A DNA stretch of 64,000 nt from Nitrosopumilus sp. (GTDB taxonomy: Archaea > Thermoproteota > Nitrososphaeria > Nitrososphaerales > Nitrosopumilaceae): positions 1-64,000 of the forward strand of contig NZ_JAILWC010000005.1 in assembly GCF_025699125.1 (NCBI RefSeq), in the 5' to 3' direction. The notes beneath the pieces were generated by a model. The model had not been told where the DNA came from. It did not search any database and saw only the letters and a program-made list of their open reading frames with translations. Positions 49,545-58,433 of the stretch are shown one piece after another. Every line of letters starts with the position of its first letter. Positions within the stretch are counted from its first letter, which is position 1. A program made the translations under genes and the position numbers.

Positions 49545-50468
49545 TTATGATTTGATGTCTATACTTTTGATGTATTTTGCTGCAAACGGTTTAAGAAGTT
49601 TGGATACCTTTCGAATTGTCACTATACTGATGTCTGTTTTTTGTGAAATTTTTGCCATTGGAATATAGTCATTGTTATTAATTGCTGAGAGATATATTGA
49701 TGCACTAGCTATGCCTATTGGATTTTTACCTACATGACTTCCATCCTTTTTAAAATCATCAATTATTTTGTGTGCAAGTCTAGCTGTCTTTTCGCTAACT
49801 GACAATGTATTTGCGACTTTGGATGTATAATCTATTTCTGTTGCATTTATTTTCAATTCTAGGCTTTTTACAAGTCGTCTATATGTTTTAGATAATAGTT
49901 TTCTTTTCATGTTTGCAACTTTAGATATCTCATCAGCGCTTCTTGGAATACTAAGCTGTTTACATGCGGTGTATACTGATGCTGCCATAATTGAGGGGAT
50001 TGAACTGCCTCTGATAATATTTTTCTCCATTGCTTTTCTATAGATATATGCTGAATGTTCTTTTGCGTTTTCTGGAATATTGAGTTTGCTGGCATAAGCA
50101 TCTAAAATAGTAAATGCTCTAACAAGATTTTTCTCTTTTTTATCCATCTTAATACGTGAATCCCAAAATCTTAATCTTGAAAAATGTATTTTGTTTTTAA
50201 CAAGTATTTTATTTCCATTTGCATCAAAATTCCCTTTTGATATTATGGATGATTTTGACATATCTGATATGGCAATTTTTGATGGGGGACCATTTCGTGT
50301 TTTATTCATATAGTCATCCTTAGTTAACATGTTTGATTCATCAGATCTATCTACTGATTTCTCTAATAACACAATTCCGCAATTACTACAAAAAATTTCC
50401 CCTGTATTGACATCTGTGATTGGTGATGTGTGTTTTTCATTAAAACAATATTCTAGTATTTGTTTCAT
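49545..50468 (-). CDS. tfb: Transcription initiation factor B (TFB)
   Basis: 307 residues, TFIIB homologue. The zinc ribbon starts YCFNEKHTSPITDVNTGEIFCSNCG, so one ligand is His or the first pair is changed from CxxC. The B-finger/linker includes RFWDSRIK. Two cyclin repeats: AYASKLNIPENAKEHSAYIYRKA to KSLELKI, then VANTLSVSEKTARLAHKI to PFAAKYIK. TFB bridges TBP-promoter and RNA polymerase. Thaumarchaea encode several TFBs, and this shows divergence typical of a secondary copy. Upstream 124 bp are gene-free. Confidence 0.93.
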   Translation of the reverse strand: MKQILEYCFNEKHTSPITDVNTGEIFCSNCGIVLLEKSVDRSDESNMLTKDDYMNKTRNGPPSKIAISDMSKSSIISKGNFDANGNKILVKNKIHFSRLRFWDSRIKMDKKEKNLVRAFTILDAYASKLNIPENAKEHSAYIYRKAMEKNIIRGSSIPSIMAASVYTACKQLSIPRSADEISKVANMKRKLLSKTYRRLVKSLELKINATEIDYTSKVANTLSVSEKTARLAHKIIDDFKKDGSHVGKNPIGIASASIYLSAINNNDYIPMAKISQKTDISIVTIRKVSKLLKPFAAKYIKSIDIKS

Positions 50469-50591
50469 AATCCTTAATTTGTGTATAATTTTTATTACTT
50501 TTCATAATGTTATAAGCTGAAAATAACCTGATCAGCTTAATAGTGATTGATAATGCTATTGAAAATTATTCAATCCTTGCTGATTATTTCA

Positions 50592-50975
50592 TTAATTGAT
50601 GATTTTTCTAAACAAATTCAATACTGTATTGGCGATCAAACGGGAATTGGCATTTTTTTTAACTGATATCATTACCAAATTACCATAAATTGGAATACTT
50701 ATCATTTGAATTTTTTTTCTATATGTTACAATAAATTCTAATTGACCCAATTCATCATCAAAATCTTTAATTAAAGACGATTCTAATTTCAATTTCAAGT
50801 ATAGACCTCTGGATTTTTTATCTGGTAGTAAAAATTTTACTCTGTTTTGTTTTTTCTCAAGAATCAAATTGCCCATTTTGTTCAATATGCAAATATATCG
50901 AATATCCTTATTTTGTAAAATCTTTTTACAAATATCATCAAAGTTTTTAATTTTTTTACTTGTTATTATTGCCAT
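50592..50975 (-). CDS. Hypothetical protein (thaumarchaeal-type, Roadblock-like shape)
   Basis: 127 residues from ATG 50975, which lies 10 bp after the preceding stop; an upstream in-frame Met would overlap that gene. Alternating strands and helices: IRYICILNKMGNLILE, FLLPDKKSRGLYLKL, LEFIVTYRKKIQMISIPIYG, then a C-terminal helix. The alpha/beta layout resembles Roadblock/LC7-type proteins, but similarity is not certain. Family not securely recognised. Confidence 0.7.
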   Translation of the reverse strand: MAIITSKKIKNFDDICKKILQNKDIRYICILNKMGNLILEKKQNRVKFLLPDKKSRGLYLKLKLESSLIKDFDDELGQLEFIVTYRKKIQMISIPIYGNLVMISVKKNANSRLIANTVLNLFRKIIN

Positions 50976-50985
50976 GAAATAATCT

Positions 50986-51402
50986 CTAGTTATTTTGTGA
51001 TTTTTCTGGCCACATTTCCTCCCATGTATCATAAAATGCATTCATAGAATTCTGGTATGTGTCAAGTCTAACAATGGTGTTATTATACAATCTTTGTTGC
51101 ATGTTAAATCCAAAATCTTGAAGATTCTTTTTTGATGGCTCATCTAAGATTTTTTTATGTTCTTCCTTCATACTGGGAAAATCTTTCATATAATCCATGT
51201 TGATTTTTTTGATCCAGGAATTTACAAACATCTTCATAGTGTTGGGATTTGTTTTTTCCGCTTTTTTTATTACTTCGGAATATATTTTATTCATTTCTAA
51301 AATAGAATTTTGTGCTACTGTAATTGATGATTTTAGTGTCATCATGTTGTGAAAATATCTACATTTTAAATCATGCCAAGATGTGGATTGTTTTACTTGC
51401 AT
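50986..51402 (-). CDS. Helical hypothetical protein, phasin/PhaE-like composition
   Basis: 138 residues, nearly all helix, Met/Asn/Lys-rich: VIKKAEKTNPNTMKMFVNSW, QQRLYNNTIVRLDTYQNSMN, ending AFYDTWEEMWPEK. Amphipathic helices of this kind occur in PHA granule-associated PhaE or phasins, a weak resemblance. Probably in an operon with the gene at 50592. Function unknown. Confidence 0.65.
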   Translation of the reverse strand: MQVKQSTSWHDLKCRYFHNMMTLKSSITVAQNSILEMNKIYSEVIKKAEKTNPNTMKMFVNSWIKKINMDYMKDFPSMKEEHKKILDEPSKKNLQDFGFNMQQRLYNNTIVRLDTYQNSMNAFYDTWEEMWPEKSQNN

Positions 51403-51526
51403 ATTCTGTATTGTGTTTGAACTTAGATAGATTCTTGTAAGCTTTCTATGTGAAAATAAGCTTGAAAAGATAATGTTATCATTTTTGTATACATAATGTC
51501 AAATGTAATCTGCCCTAAATATTATT

Positions 51527-52144
51527 ATGGAAAATCAAGATGAAAAATTTGGAATTGTAATGTCTATTGTTGTGACTGCTATTGCACTTGTACTTGTTGG
51601 TAGCACAAGTGCTACACATGATGGGTCAATTTCTGCTCAGGGCGAATGGGTAATTGATCAAACAACTTCAGAATTGAAAAATGTTCCAGATACGATACAA
51701 GATCTTACATCTGATGCATTAGATACTGCCGATACTATAATTGAAGAATCTAATTCTATGTATGAAGCAGTAGATAGGACTACAAATACGATTGAGAATA
51801 AATTGCCAAATGTTCCAAAAGTAATAAAACAAAATGATGGGAAGTTACTTGAACTAGTCAGTATTCCTCCAGAAACTAGTGTTCCTGGATGTGAAGAGTC
51901 AAACACGTGTTTTCTTCCAGCAGTTGCTACTTTGTCAACTGGTGGTGAAGTAATATGGACAAACCATGATGATATTCCTCATACAATTACTTCTGGAAAT
52001 CCACAAAATGGTCCTGATGGGTTATTTGACAGTGGATTGATGATGCCTGGTGATACTTACTCTCTTACGTTTGATCTTGTGTTTGAATATGATTACTTTT
52101 GTCTTGTTCATCCTTGGATGCAAGGCAGCATAGTAGTTACATAA
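51527..52144 (+). CDS. Membrane-anchored cupredoxin with helical stalk
   Basis: 205 residues. TM helix at about 8-25 (IVMSIVVTAIALVLVGST), a helical Asp/Thr-rich stalk (about 45-105), then a cupredoxin domain: PGCEESNTC, IPHTITSG (His) and FCLVHPWMQG (Cys, His, Met). Same domain as the cupredoxin at 18.5 kb but with a long stalk, so the copper site is held away from the membrane. It likely carries electrons or binds copper outside the cell. Confidence 0.9.
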   Translation: MENQDEKFGIVMSIVVTAIALVLVGSTSATHDGSISAQGEWVIDQTTSELKNVPDTIQDLTSDALDTADTIIEESNSMYEAVDRTTNTIENKLPNVPKVIKQNDGKLLELVSIPPETSVPGCEESNTCFLPAVATLSTGGEVIWTNHDDIPHTITSGNPQNGPDGLFDSGLMMPGDTYSLTFDLVFEYDYFCLVHPWMQGSIVVT

Positions 52145-52257
52145 TCTCTTTTTTTAATCTGAAAATTCTCTAATGAGAAAAATCTAATTTGGATATTTGT
52201 ATTTAGTCATAACTAATAATATTGAGTATTTTAAAAATTCAAAAATCTTTTAATAAT

Positions 52258-52338
52258 TTAAGGAAAATTCTTTCTGCCTATACGCCATTTTTCCAATCTT
52301 TTTCTTTCATATTCTTCTAAATCTCGATTTTTTACCAT
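52258..52338 (-). CDS. Possible 26-residue charged peptide
   Basis: ATG 52338 to TAA 52258: MVKNRDLEEYERKRLEKWRI and a short basic end. The highly charged helix is coherent, unlike random AT-rich sequence. Without homologues the call is tentative. Confidence 0.4.
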   Translation of the reverse strand: MVKNRDLEEYERKRLEKWRIGRKNFP

Positions 52339-52443
52339 GACATTACTACGTTAGCATAATCTATAACAAATAATCAATAACCTACTTGAAATTAAATGAA
52401 TGAGCTTACGAACTCATAAAAACTATTTTTGTTAAATTGCTTC

Positions 52444-52698
52444 ATGGGAACTTCCTATTTACTTCTACTGTGTACGGTTCACAAAAACATTGAGATTGCA
52501 GACACCATTCGAAAATTTCCGGGGGTGAAGGAAGCTATCCCTGTAATAGGTGCATATGATTGTGTTGTAAAAACTGAAATGACGTCTCCTGACGACGTTA
52601 ATAATCTTGTTTTGACTAGTATCCGTCCTCTAGCTCATGTACGTAGTGTTCTTACTTTGCATGATGCGCCAAAATTGCTTTTATCAGAAAATGCCTGA
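52444..52698 (+). CDS. Stand-alone Lrp/AsnC ligand-binding (RAM) domain protein
   Basis: 84 residues from ATG 52444. YLLLLCTVHKNIEIADTIRK, then PVIGAYDCVVKTEM and HVRSVLTLHDAP match the beta-alpha-beta RAM domain of Lrp regulators without the HTH. Family knowledge: stand-alone RAM proteins can pair with full regulators and tune them by amino acid binding. The next gene starts 8 bp inside this one. Confidence 0.8.
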   Translation: MGTSYLLLLCTVHKNIEIADTIRKFPGVKEAIPVIGAYDCVVKTEMTSPDDVNNLVLTSIRPLAHVRSVLTLHDAPKLLLSENA

Positions 52699-52855
52699 CA
52701 ATTCTGAGATAAGTATCTACGTTTTTGATGATACTATAGTTGTAAAAAACAAAAAAAATCTGCAAAAACAATTTCCACGATGTGGAATTACAAAAGTAGA
52801 ATCCTTTGTTTTAGATATGGCAAAACAAGGACATTTGGATGAACTTTTGTGTTGA
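52691..52855 (+). CDS. Small hypothetical protein coupled to RAM gene
   Basis: 54 residues from ATG 52691, which overlaps the RAM gene end. ISIYVFDDTIVVKNKKNL, one Cys in FPRCG and another at the end. No motif. Translational coupling suggests a linked role. Confidence 0.65.
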   Translation: MPDNSEISIYVFDDTIVVKNKKNLQKQFPRCGITKVESFVLDMAKQGHLDELLC

Positions 52856-52917
52856 AATGTATTATGTTTTTTAATATATATCACAACTGCTTTTAATGAG
52901 TTTAATTATTTTTAATT

Positions 52918-53715
52918 ATGATAAATTTTGAAAACACCTCCGCAGAATTTTTGGAACTTGCAAGTGAAGTTAGGCTCAAAATATTATTTGATTTAATTCA
53001 GAAACCATCAAGACTTACTACGCTGTCAAAAAAATACAATGTTACTCCACAAGAAATTCATAGAAACTTTGAACGTATGTCCAATTCTGGTTTAATCGTT
53101 AAACAGGGAAACAACTTTTATGCACTAACCACTTTTGGCAAAGCAATTTGTACCCAAATCCATTCATTTTCTTATCTTTCTCAAAATAAAAAATATTTCA
53201 CATCTCATAATTTTGGAAATCTTCCCTCTAAATTTTTACGACGTATTGGTGATTTGAGCAATTCTGAGGAGATAATTGGTGTATCAAAAGTGTTGGAGAC
53301 CTGGAAGAAAATCTATCGAACTGCAGATGACTATATTTTCAATATTTTGAATGAAACTCCTCTAGATCTTATTGAATTAATGATTAAGCGAGTAAAACGT
53401 GGGACCAAATACTGTCATATCATTTCTGAGGATGCCTCAATACCCAAAGGAAGAAAGCAACTACTTGAAAAGTCCGGATTTTATCCTTTGTTAGAATCTA
53501 ACAAAATTGAAAGAAGAATGATAAAATCAGTTCAAGTTTCAGTTATTTTAAATGAAAAATATGCAGGATTGATGTTTCCTGATTTGACAGGAAAACCAGA
53601 TCTTCGTTCAATGTTTTTTAGCCAGGATGATGCATTTAGAGAATGGTGTTTGGACTATTTTAAACACTGCTGGAACGTTTCAGACCCTTTCAAGGAATTT
53701 AAATTAAAAGAATAA
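52918..53715 (+). CDS. ArsR-type HTH regulator with DUF1724-like C-domain
   Basis: 265 residues: an N-terminal winged helix (EFLELASEVRLKILFDLIQ, LTTLSKKYNVTPQEIHRNFERM) followed by a C-terminal domain with DLIELMIKRVKRGTKYCHI and a tail ending HCWNVSDPF. The overall pattern resembles FilR1/DUF1724 regulators described in methanogens and other archaea. It would sense a small ligand and bind DNA. It is the first gene of a run ending in a Usp gene. Confidence 0.85.
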   Translation: MINFENTSAEFLELASEVRLKILFDLIQKPSRLTTLSKKYNVTPQEIHRNFERMSNSGLIVKQGNNFYALTTFGKAICTQIHSFSYLSQNKKYFTSHNFGNLPSKFLRRIGDLSNSEEIIGVSKVLETWKKIYRTADDYIFNILNETPLDLIELMIKRVKRGTKYCHIISEDASIPKGRKQLLEKSGFYPLLESNKIERRMIKSVQVSVILNEKYAGLMFPDLTGKPDLRSMFFSQDDAFREWCLDYFKHCWNVSDPFKEFKLKE

Positions 53716-53775
53716 GCTGAAAATAAATTTCAAAGCTTACAAGAGCCTATATTCTTAAAACATTAAAATCCAAAT

Positions 53776-53961
53776 ATGGAAAAATTTTTTGATCCTAAAA
53801 AATCATACGTTGCATGTGAAGAAACTATCAAAAATTATCTGTGTTCTCTTTCTGATTCTCAACTCAAAACATTGTTTGATAATTTGGAATATACCCCTTT
53901 TTCAAAACTGTTGATGCAAGAATACAAAAAACGATTTCGAAATACAAATATCAATAGATGA
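53776..53961 (+). CDS. Small hypothetical protein
   Basis: 61 residues, helical and charged (EKFFDPKKSYVACEETIKNYL). Two Cys (ACEET, LCSLS). No motif. Four bp before the next gene. Confidence 0.6.
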   Translation: MEKFFDPKKSYVACEETIKNYLCSLSDSQLKTLFDNLEYTPFSKLLMQEYKKRFRNTNINR

Positions 53962-53965
53962 AATT

Positions 53966-54217
53966 ATGAAAACAAATAATCGAATGCATAGTACTTTTAC
54001 AATGAAAAAACTATTTGATACATGCAAACTAGAAGGACAGTGGAAACGTGTTGATGATTCTATTCCTCTTTGCTATGTTTCACTAGAAGACGGTGCGTCA
54101 ATAGAACTTAAAATGATTAAAGCTAATTTCACTGAATCATACAGTTTCAAAAAAAACTCTTTCATAATAATTAAAGATAGTATTGCTGAATTTTATGAAG
54201 AGGATTTATCTGGATAA
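53966..54217 (+). CDS. Small hypothetical protein
   Basis: 83 residues with KLFDTCKLEGQWKRVDD and a middle beta-rich region. Two Cys. It is 2 bp before the MscS-like gene. Unassigned. Confidence 0.6.
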   Translation: MKTNNRMHSTFTMKKLFDTCKLEGQWKRVDDSIPLCYVSLEDGASIELKMIKANFTESYSFKKNSFIIIKDSIAEFYEEDLSG

Positions 54218-54219
54218 AA

Positions 54220-54732
54220 TTGCCTGAAATATTATTTGCAATATTATCACTAGTAATTACTATTACATTCTATTTTATCACAAGACACGTAATAAATACA
54301 AAATTACAAGATCTTCAGGGATCTGACAAACTATTGGGAATGATTCTGATCTTTATTACTTTAGGTGAGGTGGTGTATCTTGGAACCACTTTTGGTTTAT
54401 TTAATATGGCTTTAGAAATGATTACTTCGATTGGAGCGACGGCTGTAGTTATTGGAATAGCGCTACAAAATCAATTAAAAAATGCAATTTCTGGTATTAC
54501 TATTTTTTTGAGTTCACAAATTAATGTAGGTGATACAATAGAATTTGATTATGTAGAATGTACGATCACAGGCTTGCATTTAACAAAAATAACTGCAATT
54601 ACTACGGAAGGAGTAAGGGTAATAATTCCTAATCATAAGTTCAGTGAAGAAATGGTCCAAATTTATCCAAGAAGTCTAAACTTGATGCAAGAAAACAATA
54701 ACGGGAACAAAATTGCCCCTAAAACAAAATGA
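54220..54732 (+). CDS. Small MscS-like channel protein
   Basis: 170 residues from TTG 54220. TM helices at about 3-24, 38-58 and 62-82; the pore helix region is GATAVVIGIALQNQLKNAISGITIFLSSQ (read in parts), followed by INVGDTIEFDYVECTITGL and IIPNHKFSEEMV, the MscS beta domain. It lacks the C-terminal alpha/beta domain of full MscS. It may be a minimal mechanosensitive channel. It overlaps the Usp gene by 4 bp. Confidence 0.88.
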   Translation: MPEILFAILSLVITITFYFITRHVINTKLQDLQGSDKLLGMILIFITLGEVVYLGTTFGLFNMALEMITSIGATAVVIGIALQNQLKNAISGITIFLSSQINVGDTIEFDYVECTITGLHLTKITAITTEGVRVIIPNHKFSEEMVQIYPRSLNLMQENNNGNKIAPKTK

Positions 54733-55163
54733 TTCCAAAAAATATAGCCGTAGTTTTTGTTACTGAAAATATTAAGAAAAGGACATTTGATTATGGGCTT
54801 GATTTTGCAAAAAAATTTGACAGTAAAATTATCATTCTCCAATCTCTATACAGACAACCTCCAAAATTTGCTTTTTTTGAAACAAAAGGTGACGAAAAAC
54901 GAAGAGAGCGACAAAAAAAATCTTGCTTGAAATCTCTTGAGGATTTTGTTAAAATGGGAGAAAAATTTGATATCTCAGTCAAGACTAAAGTAGTTCTTTC
55001 AGATCCTATCTCTAAAGGAATCATATCATATGTGAATAGCAAAGATATTGATCTTGTCATTTTAGATTCACTTAAACTCAAATCTTTTGAAGAAGTATTT
55101 TTTGGAAATATTGTATCTGAACTACACAAAAATCTGAAATGTCCTATTTTACTTCTTAACTAA
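54729..55163 (+). CDS. Universal stress protein (UspA family)
   Basis: 144 residues. N-terminal IAVVFVTENIKKRTF, the middle VKTKVVLSDPI, and a C-terminal DLVILDSLKLKSFEEVFFGNIVS, where the Gly-rich ATP motif of Usp is degenerate (no GxxG). So this may be the non-ATP-binding Usp type. Overlaps the MscS-like gene (ATGA). Confidence 0.85.
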   Translation: MIPKNIAVVFVTENIKKRTFDYGLDFAKKFDSKIIILQSLYRQPPKFAFFETKGDEKRRERQKKSCLKSLEDFVKMGEKFDISVKTKVVLSDPISKGIISYVNSKDIDLVILDSLKLKSFEEVFFGNIVSELHKNLKCPILLLN

Positions 55164-55443
55164 TCTTCCAAATTCAGTTTGCTCCATGAAATTAATCTAA
55201 TTCATTTATGAAATGTAACATATTTTTGAAATGATATTTTGTGTGTAATGACTTGTTTCTTACCTGAATGTTGGCCAAATAGATCTTGTAAAAAACATCG
55301 TGGAAATTCCATAAAACGAAAAAATATTATTAATGCTAATTTATTCAAAATGACCTTACATCTATGGAGTTACTAAACCATGTCCATATCAATCTGGAAC
55401 ATTGAAAAATTTTGATTATGTGTCTACATTTGGTATCTGAAGA

Positions 55444-55563
55444 TTAAATTTCTGGTTCTTTTTTAGAACATTTTTCACATAACACTGGTTTATCTCGAAC
55501 ATAAACTAATTTTGCATCTTTCTCTGTTATTCCACACCTAAAGCATTCATCTACTCTTACCAT
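55444..55563 (-). CDS. Two-knuckle zinc-ribbon peptide (39 residues)
   Basis: From ATG 55563 to TAA 55444: DECFRCGITEKDAK and LCEKCSKKE; CxxC pairs at residues 7-10 and 29-32, spacing typical of a single zinc site. Other tiny ribbons are at 16396, 23663 and 46862. Codon and residue use is gene-like. Confidence 0.65.
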   Translation of the reverse strand: MVRVDECFRCGITEKDAKLVYVRDKPVLCEKCSKKEPEI

Positions 55564-55766
55564 GCTATATTGTGTCTTTTCTAATATTTTTCTTTTTAAT
55601 TTTGAATTAGTAGAATTTTATGATATGCAATCACATGTTTTATGATAACATCTGGGAAGAGTATAGTTTTAGTGAAATCTAGATTTAAAAAATAACATAA
55701 AAAATTCAGTCAATATTCTCTATTACTAATCTTTGATTTTTATTACCATTTTTCAAAATTGCATCA

Positions 55767-55985
55767 TTGACTGGGGATGGATCATCTAAAATTTCAATTC
55801 GTGAAATTGTATTAAAGGGAACCATTATTGCTCTGATTGTCACTATTCCATCGCTTTCTACATTTGTTCTGATATGGATTCTTCTTGATGATCTATTTTT
55901 AGGAGTAATATTGGGTGCTTTTGTTCATTTTATTGCTATGGGATTCTCTTTAAAAATTTCTAAGAAAATACTAGTCAAAAAATAG
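55767..55985 (+). CDS. Small membrane protein, two TM helices
   Basis: 72 residues from TTG 55767. TM helices at about 18-36 and 41-61 with a short Asp-rich turn. Basic C-terminal tail (KISKKILVKK). Unassigned. Confidence 0.65.
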   Translation: MTGDGSSKISIREIVLKGTIIALIVTIPSLSTFVLIWILLDDLFLGVILGAFVHFIAMGFSLKISKKILVKK

Positions 55986-56027
55986 ATGAATAGATCATTT
56001 ATTTCATCGTAATTCATTTTCAAAATA

Positions 56028-56381
56028 ATGGATTTGTCTAGAATTGAAAATGATCTAATTTCTGAAATCAAATTAGAACCAATTCAAGCTAAAACGTATC
56101 TGTTGGTTACCTGTTTCGGAAAAATGTCTCCTGCAAAAATTGCTGAAAAATTAAACATATCTGTGGAAGATGCAAAAAAGGCATCCATGGATTTAATGAC
56201 TCTTGGTGCTTTTATTGATATTACTGAAACCGAATTTGAAGCAATGCATCCAAGGTTTACTGCAGTTAATATGTACAGAAGAATGTGTGAGCGAAAAAAT
56301 ATTCCCTTTGGTCGAAACAAAATTGTCGATAATATAGGAGTAATTTTAGAAAAATCCTATGATGATGCAAGAACTAAATAA
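56028..56381 (+). CDS. TrmB-like winged-helix protein
   Basis: 117 residues. LEPIQAKTYLLVTCFGKMSPAKIAEKLNISVEDAKKASMDLM, read in pieces, is the HTH pattern of the TrmB family, with a short C-terminal tail. There is no sugar-binding domain. A small transcription factor of unknown target. Confidence 0.75.
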   Translation: MDLSRIENDLISEIKLEPIQAKTYLLVTCFGKMSPAKIAEKLNISVEDAKKASMDLMTLGAFIDITETEFEAMHPRFTAVNMYRRMCERKNIPFGRNKIVDNIGVILEKSYDDARTK

Positions 56382-56403
56382 TGCTAATAATGGATGACCA
56401 ACA

Positions 56404-56802
56404 TTGAGTGTTGACACAGAAACTTGTAAACATCAGCCGGTTTACTTTGGAGTAGTAAACATCAACATAGATGAGAGAACCATTGGGTCTGTCGATGTTT
56501 GGAGATGTGGAGTTTGCAAGAAACGATTTTGTGAAGAAAAGCAATTGGGAATTGAAGAAATCGCAGATCTGGTAGGAATGCCAAAAATTGACCCTGATGC
56601 AAAATGGGCAGTTACTATATGTAAATTACAACAAGGAAAATACAAATGGAAATTAGTAAGACTAACTGAAAACGGAGAAATAAAACATGAATGTCTTGAT
56701 GAACAAATAATTCCACTCAAAATAAACAATTTCAAAATTGAAGATGATAAGCATTGGAGCTTTTTAATTGATGATAATATTAACAAGGCAGTAGAAATTT
56801 AA
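56404..56802 (+). CDS. Hypothetical protein with Cys pairs
   Basis: 132 residues from TTG 56404. CKHQPVYFGV, WRCGVCKKRFCEEK and two later Cys suggest a zinc site in the N-terminal half. The C-terminal half is beta-rich. Co-directional with the TrmB-like gene (22-bp gap) and the next gene (8-bp gap). Confidence 0.7.
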   Translation: MSVDTETCKHQPVYFGVVNINIDERTIGSVDVWRCGVCKKRFCEEKQLGIEEIADLVGMPKIDPDAKWAVTICKLQQGKYKWKLVRLTENGEIKHECLDEQIIPLKINNFKIEDDKHWSFLIDDNINKAVEI

Positions 56803-56810
56803 TTTCTAAA

Positions 56811-57095
56811 ATGGATCTTAAAGTTCACATCAATAATATTCATGGGAGCCAGATGGCTGCAAAAATTACTGGAAAGTTTACTATAGATGGTAATGAATTT
56901 CGTTTTAATGCAATCGCATTTGGTAGAATAGGTGGACAAAATATTGGTGCAAAGATTTCAAAAAATACTGAGAAAGAATTAGAAAAATTAGGATACGATG
57001 TTGAAGAAGTTATTTTGGTGCTTCAGAAAAACTTACTCCAAGGAGATTTGACACTTCCAGAGGGTCTTAAAAAAGAATCATTTGTTGATGACTAA
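56811..57095 (+). CDS. Hypothetical small protein
   Basis: 94 residues. [21 protein letters not shown] and [14 protein letters not shown] in the first half, a helical second half ([20 protein letters not shown]). Beta-rich start, no Cys, no TM. It overlaps the convergent mtnP gene by 4 bp. Unassigned. Confidence 0.7.
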   Translation: MDLKVHINNIHGSQMAAKITGKFTIDGNEFRFNAIAFGRIGGQNIGAKISKNTEKELEKLGYDVEEVILVLQKNLLQGDLTLPEGLKKESFVDD

Positions 57096-57883
57096 AATTC
57101 TGCTTCTTCTAATGCCTTAGCACAAGAACAATTTCTAGTTTTAGGAATTTGATCAATTAATTCTGTAAGCACTTTCTTTGTTTTCTCTACATTTTTTGAT
57201 AGTGTCTCTAACACTTCTTTTGCAGTAACTGGCTTTTCAGCCCAGACATCATAATCTGTAACTGTTGAAATTGATGCATAACACATTTGTGCTTCTCGTG
57301 CTAATTGACATTCTGGAACCAAAGTCATTCCAATAATATCTGCTCCCGTTGTTCTGTAGAATTTAGATTCTGCTTTAGTTGAAAACCTGGGACCTTCAAT
57401 GCAGACATAAGTGCAATCTTTGTGCATTTTCAAATCCTCATTGTCTGTAACCTTCAGAATTGATGCTTGTAATTCAGGACAAAAAGGATCTGCAACTGAA
57501 ATGTGGATTACTTTTCCTTCTTCTGAAAATGAACCATTTCGAGATTTTGTAAAGTCTAAAAATTGTGACGGTAATGCAAAATGTCCTGGTTCTAATTCTT
57601 CTTTAAGACTTCCAACTGCAGAAGGTGCAATAATTCTTGTAATTCCTAATTCTTTGAATGCCCAAATGTTTGCTTTAAAATTTATCATGTGTGGTGGAAT
57701 CGTGTGTTTTTTTCCATGTCTGGGAAGAAAAGCAATTTTTCTTCCATTGAAAATACCGACAGTTATGGTATCTGAAGGTTTGCCATATGGTGTATCAATA
57801 TCAATCTCTTGTGGATTTTCAAGTAGTCCTGAATCATAAATGCCAGTTCCCCCAAAAATCCCAATCTCTACATCTTTTTCCAT
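57092..57883 (-). CDS. mtnP: S-methyl-5'-thioadenosine phosphorylase
   Basis: 263 residues of the PNP/MTAP family: [28 protein letters not shown] (phosphate), then [13 protein letters not shown] and [14 protein letters not shown] (nucleoside site). It splits methylthioadenosine to adenine and methylthioribose-1-phosphate, feeding adenine to the adjacent apt gene. Overlaps apt by 1 bp. The C-terminal NCSCAKAL tail has a CxC, seen in archaeal MTAPs. Confidence 0.94.
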   Translation of the reverse strand: MEKDVEIGIFGGTGIYDSGLLENPQEIDIDTPYGKPSDTITVGIFNGRKIAFLPRHGKKHTIPPHMINFKANIWAFKELGITRIIAPSAVGSLKEELEPGHFALPSQFLDFTKSRNGSFSEEGKVIHISVADPFCPELQASILKVTDNEDLKMHKDCTYVCIEGPRFSTKAESKFYRTTGADIIGMTLVPECQLAREAQMCYASISTVTDYDVWAEKPVTAKEVLETLSKNVEKTKKVLTELIDQIPKTRNCSCAKALEEAEF

Positions 57884-58395
57884 TAATATTTCACCAATGA
57901 TTTACAATTATAATTGCTAATTCCTTTCATTCCATTTAATTCTGTTAGCTCTATGATGAATGCAAATCCTGAAACTTTGCCTCCAACTTTTTCAATTAAT
58001 TTTGCAGATGCTTTTGCAGTACCCCCGGTAGCTAGTAAATCGTCACAGATGAGAACTCTTTGACCTTTCTCAATAATGTCTTTTTGAATTTCTATAGTGT
58101 CTTTTCCGTATTCAATTGTGTATGATAATTTGACTGTTTTTCCAGGCAATTTACCTGCTTTTCTAATCATCATCATGCCTTTGTTATATCGTGAGGCTAA
58201 AATACATGCAAGAATGAATCCGCGTGATTCAATTCCTGCAAAGACATCGATATCTTTAGTATGAAAATATTTAGAAAATTCATCTGCAATTTCTGTTAAT
58301 GCCGATGGATCTTTCAAGATTGGACTAAAATCTCTAAATAAAATACCTTTTTTAGGAAAATTTGGATATTCTGCTATTTTGTCTTTTAAGTTCAT
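57883..58395 (-). CDS. apt: Adenine phosphoribosyltransferase
   Basis: 170 residues. PRPP-binding motif [14 protein letters not shown] (about 112-125), the flexible loop region [11 protein letters not shown] and [18 protein letters not shown] at the N-terminus, typical of APRT. It converts adenine and PRPP to AMP, completing salvage from methylthioadenosine with MtnP downstream. ATG 58395. Confidence 0.95.
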   Translation of the reverse strand: MNLKDKIAEYPNFPKKGILFRDFSPILKDPSALTEIADEFSKYFHTKDIDVFAGIESRGFILACILASRYNKGMMMIRKAGKLPGKTVKLSYTIEYGKDTIEIQKDIIEKGQRVLICDDLLATGGTAKASAKLIEKVGGKVSGFAFIIELTELNGMKGISNYNCKSLVKY

Positions 58396-58433
58396 GAGAA
58401 TCTACTTTTTAGGTGAAATAAAATTGTTTGATA

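Noticed and set aside
55248-55376. Short plus-strand frame of 42 codons with three Cys and a His
   Set aside because: Not supported by a clear start context, and the remainder of the peptide looks random. Left as unproven.
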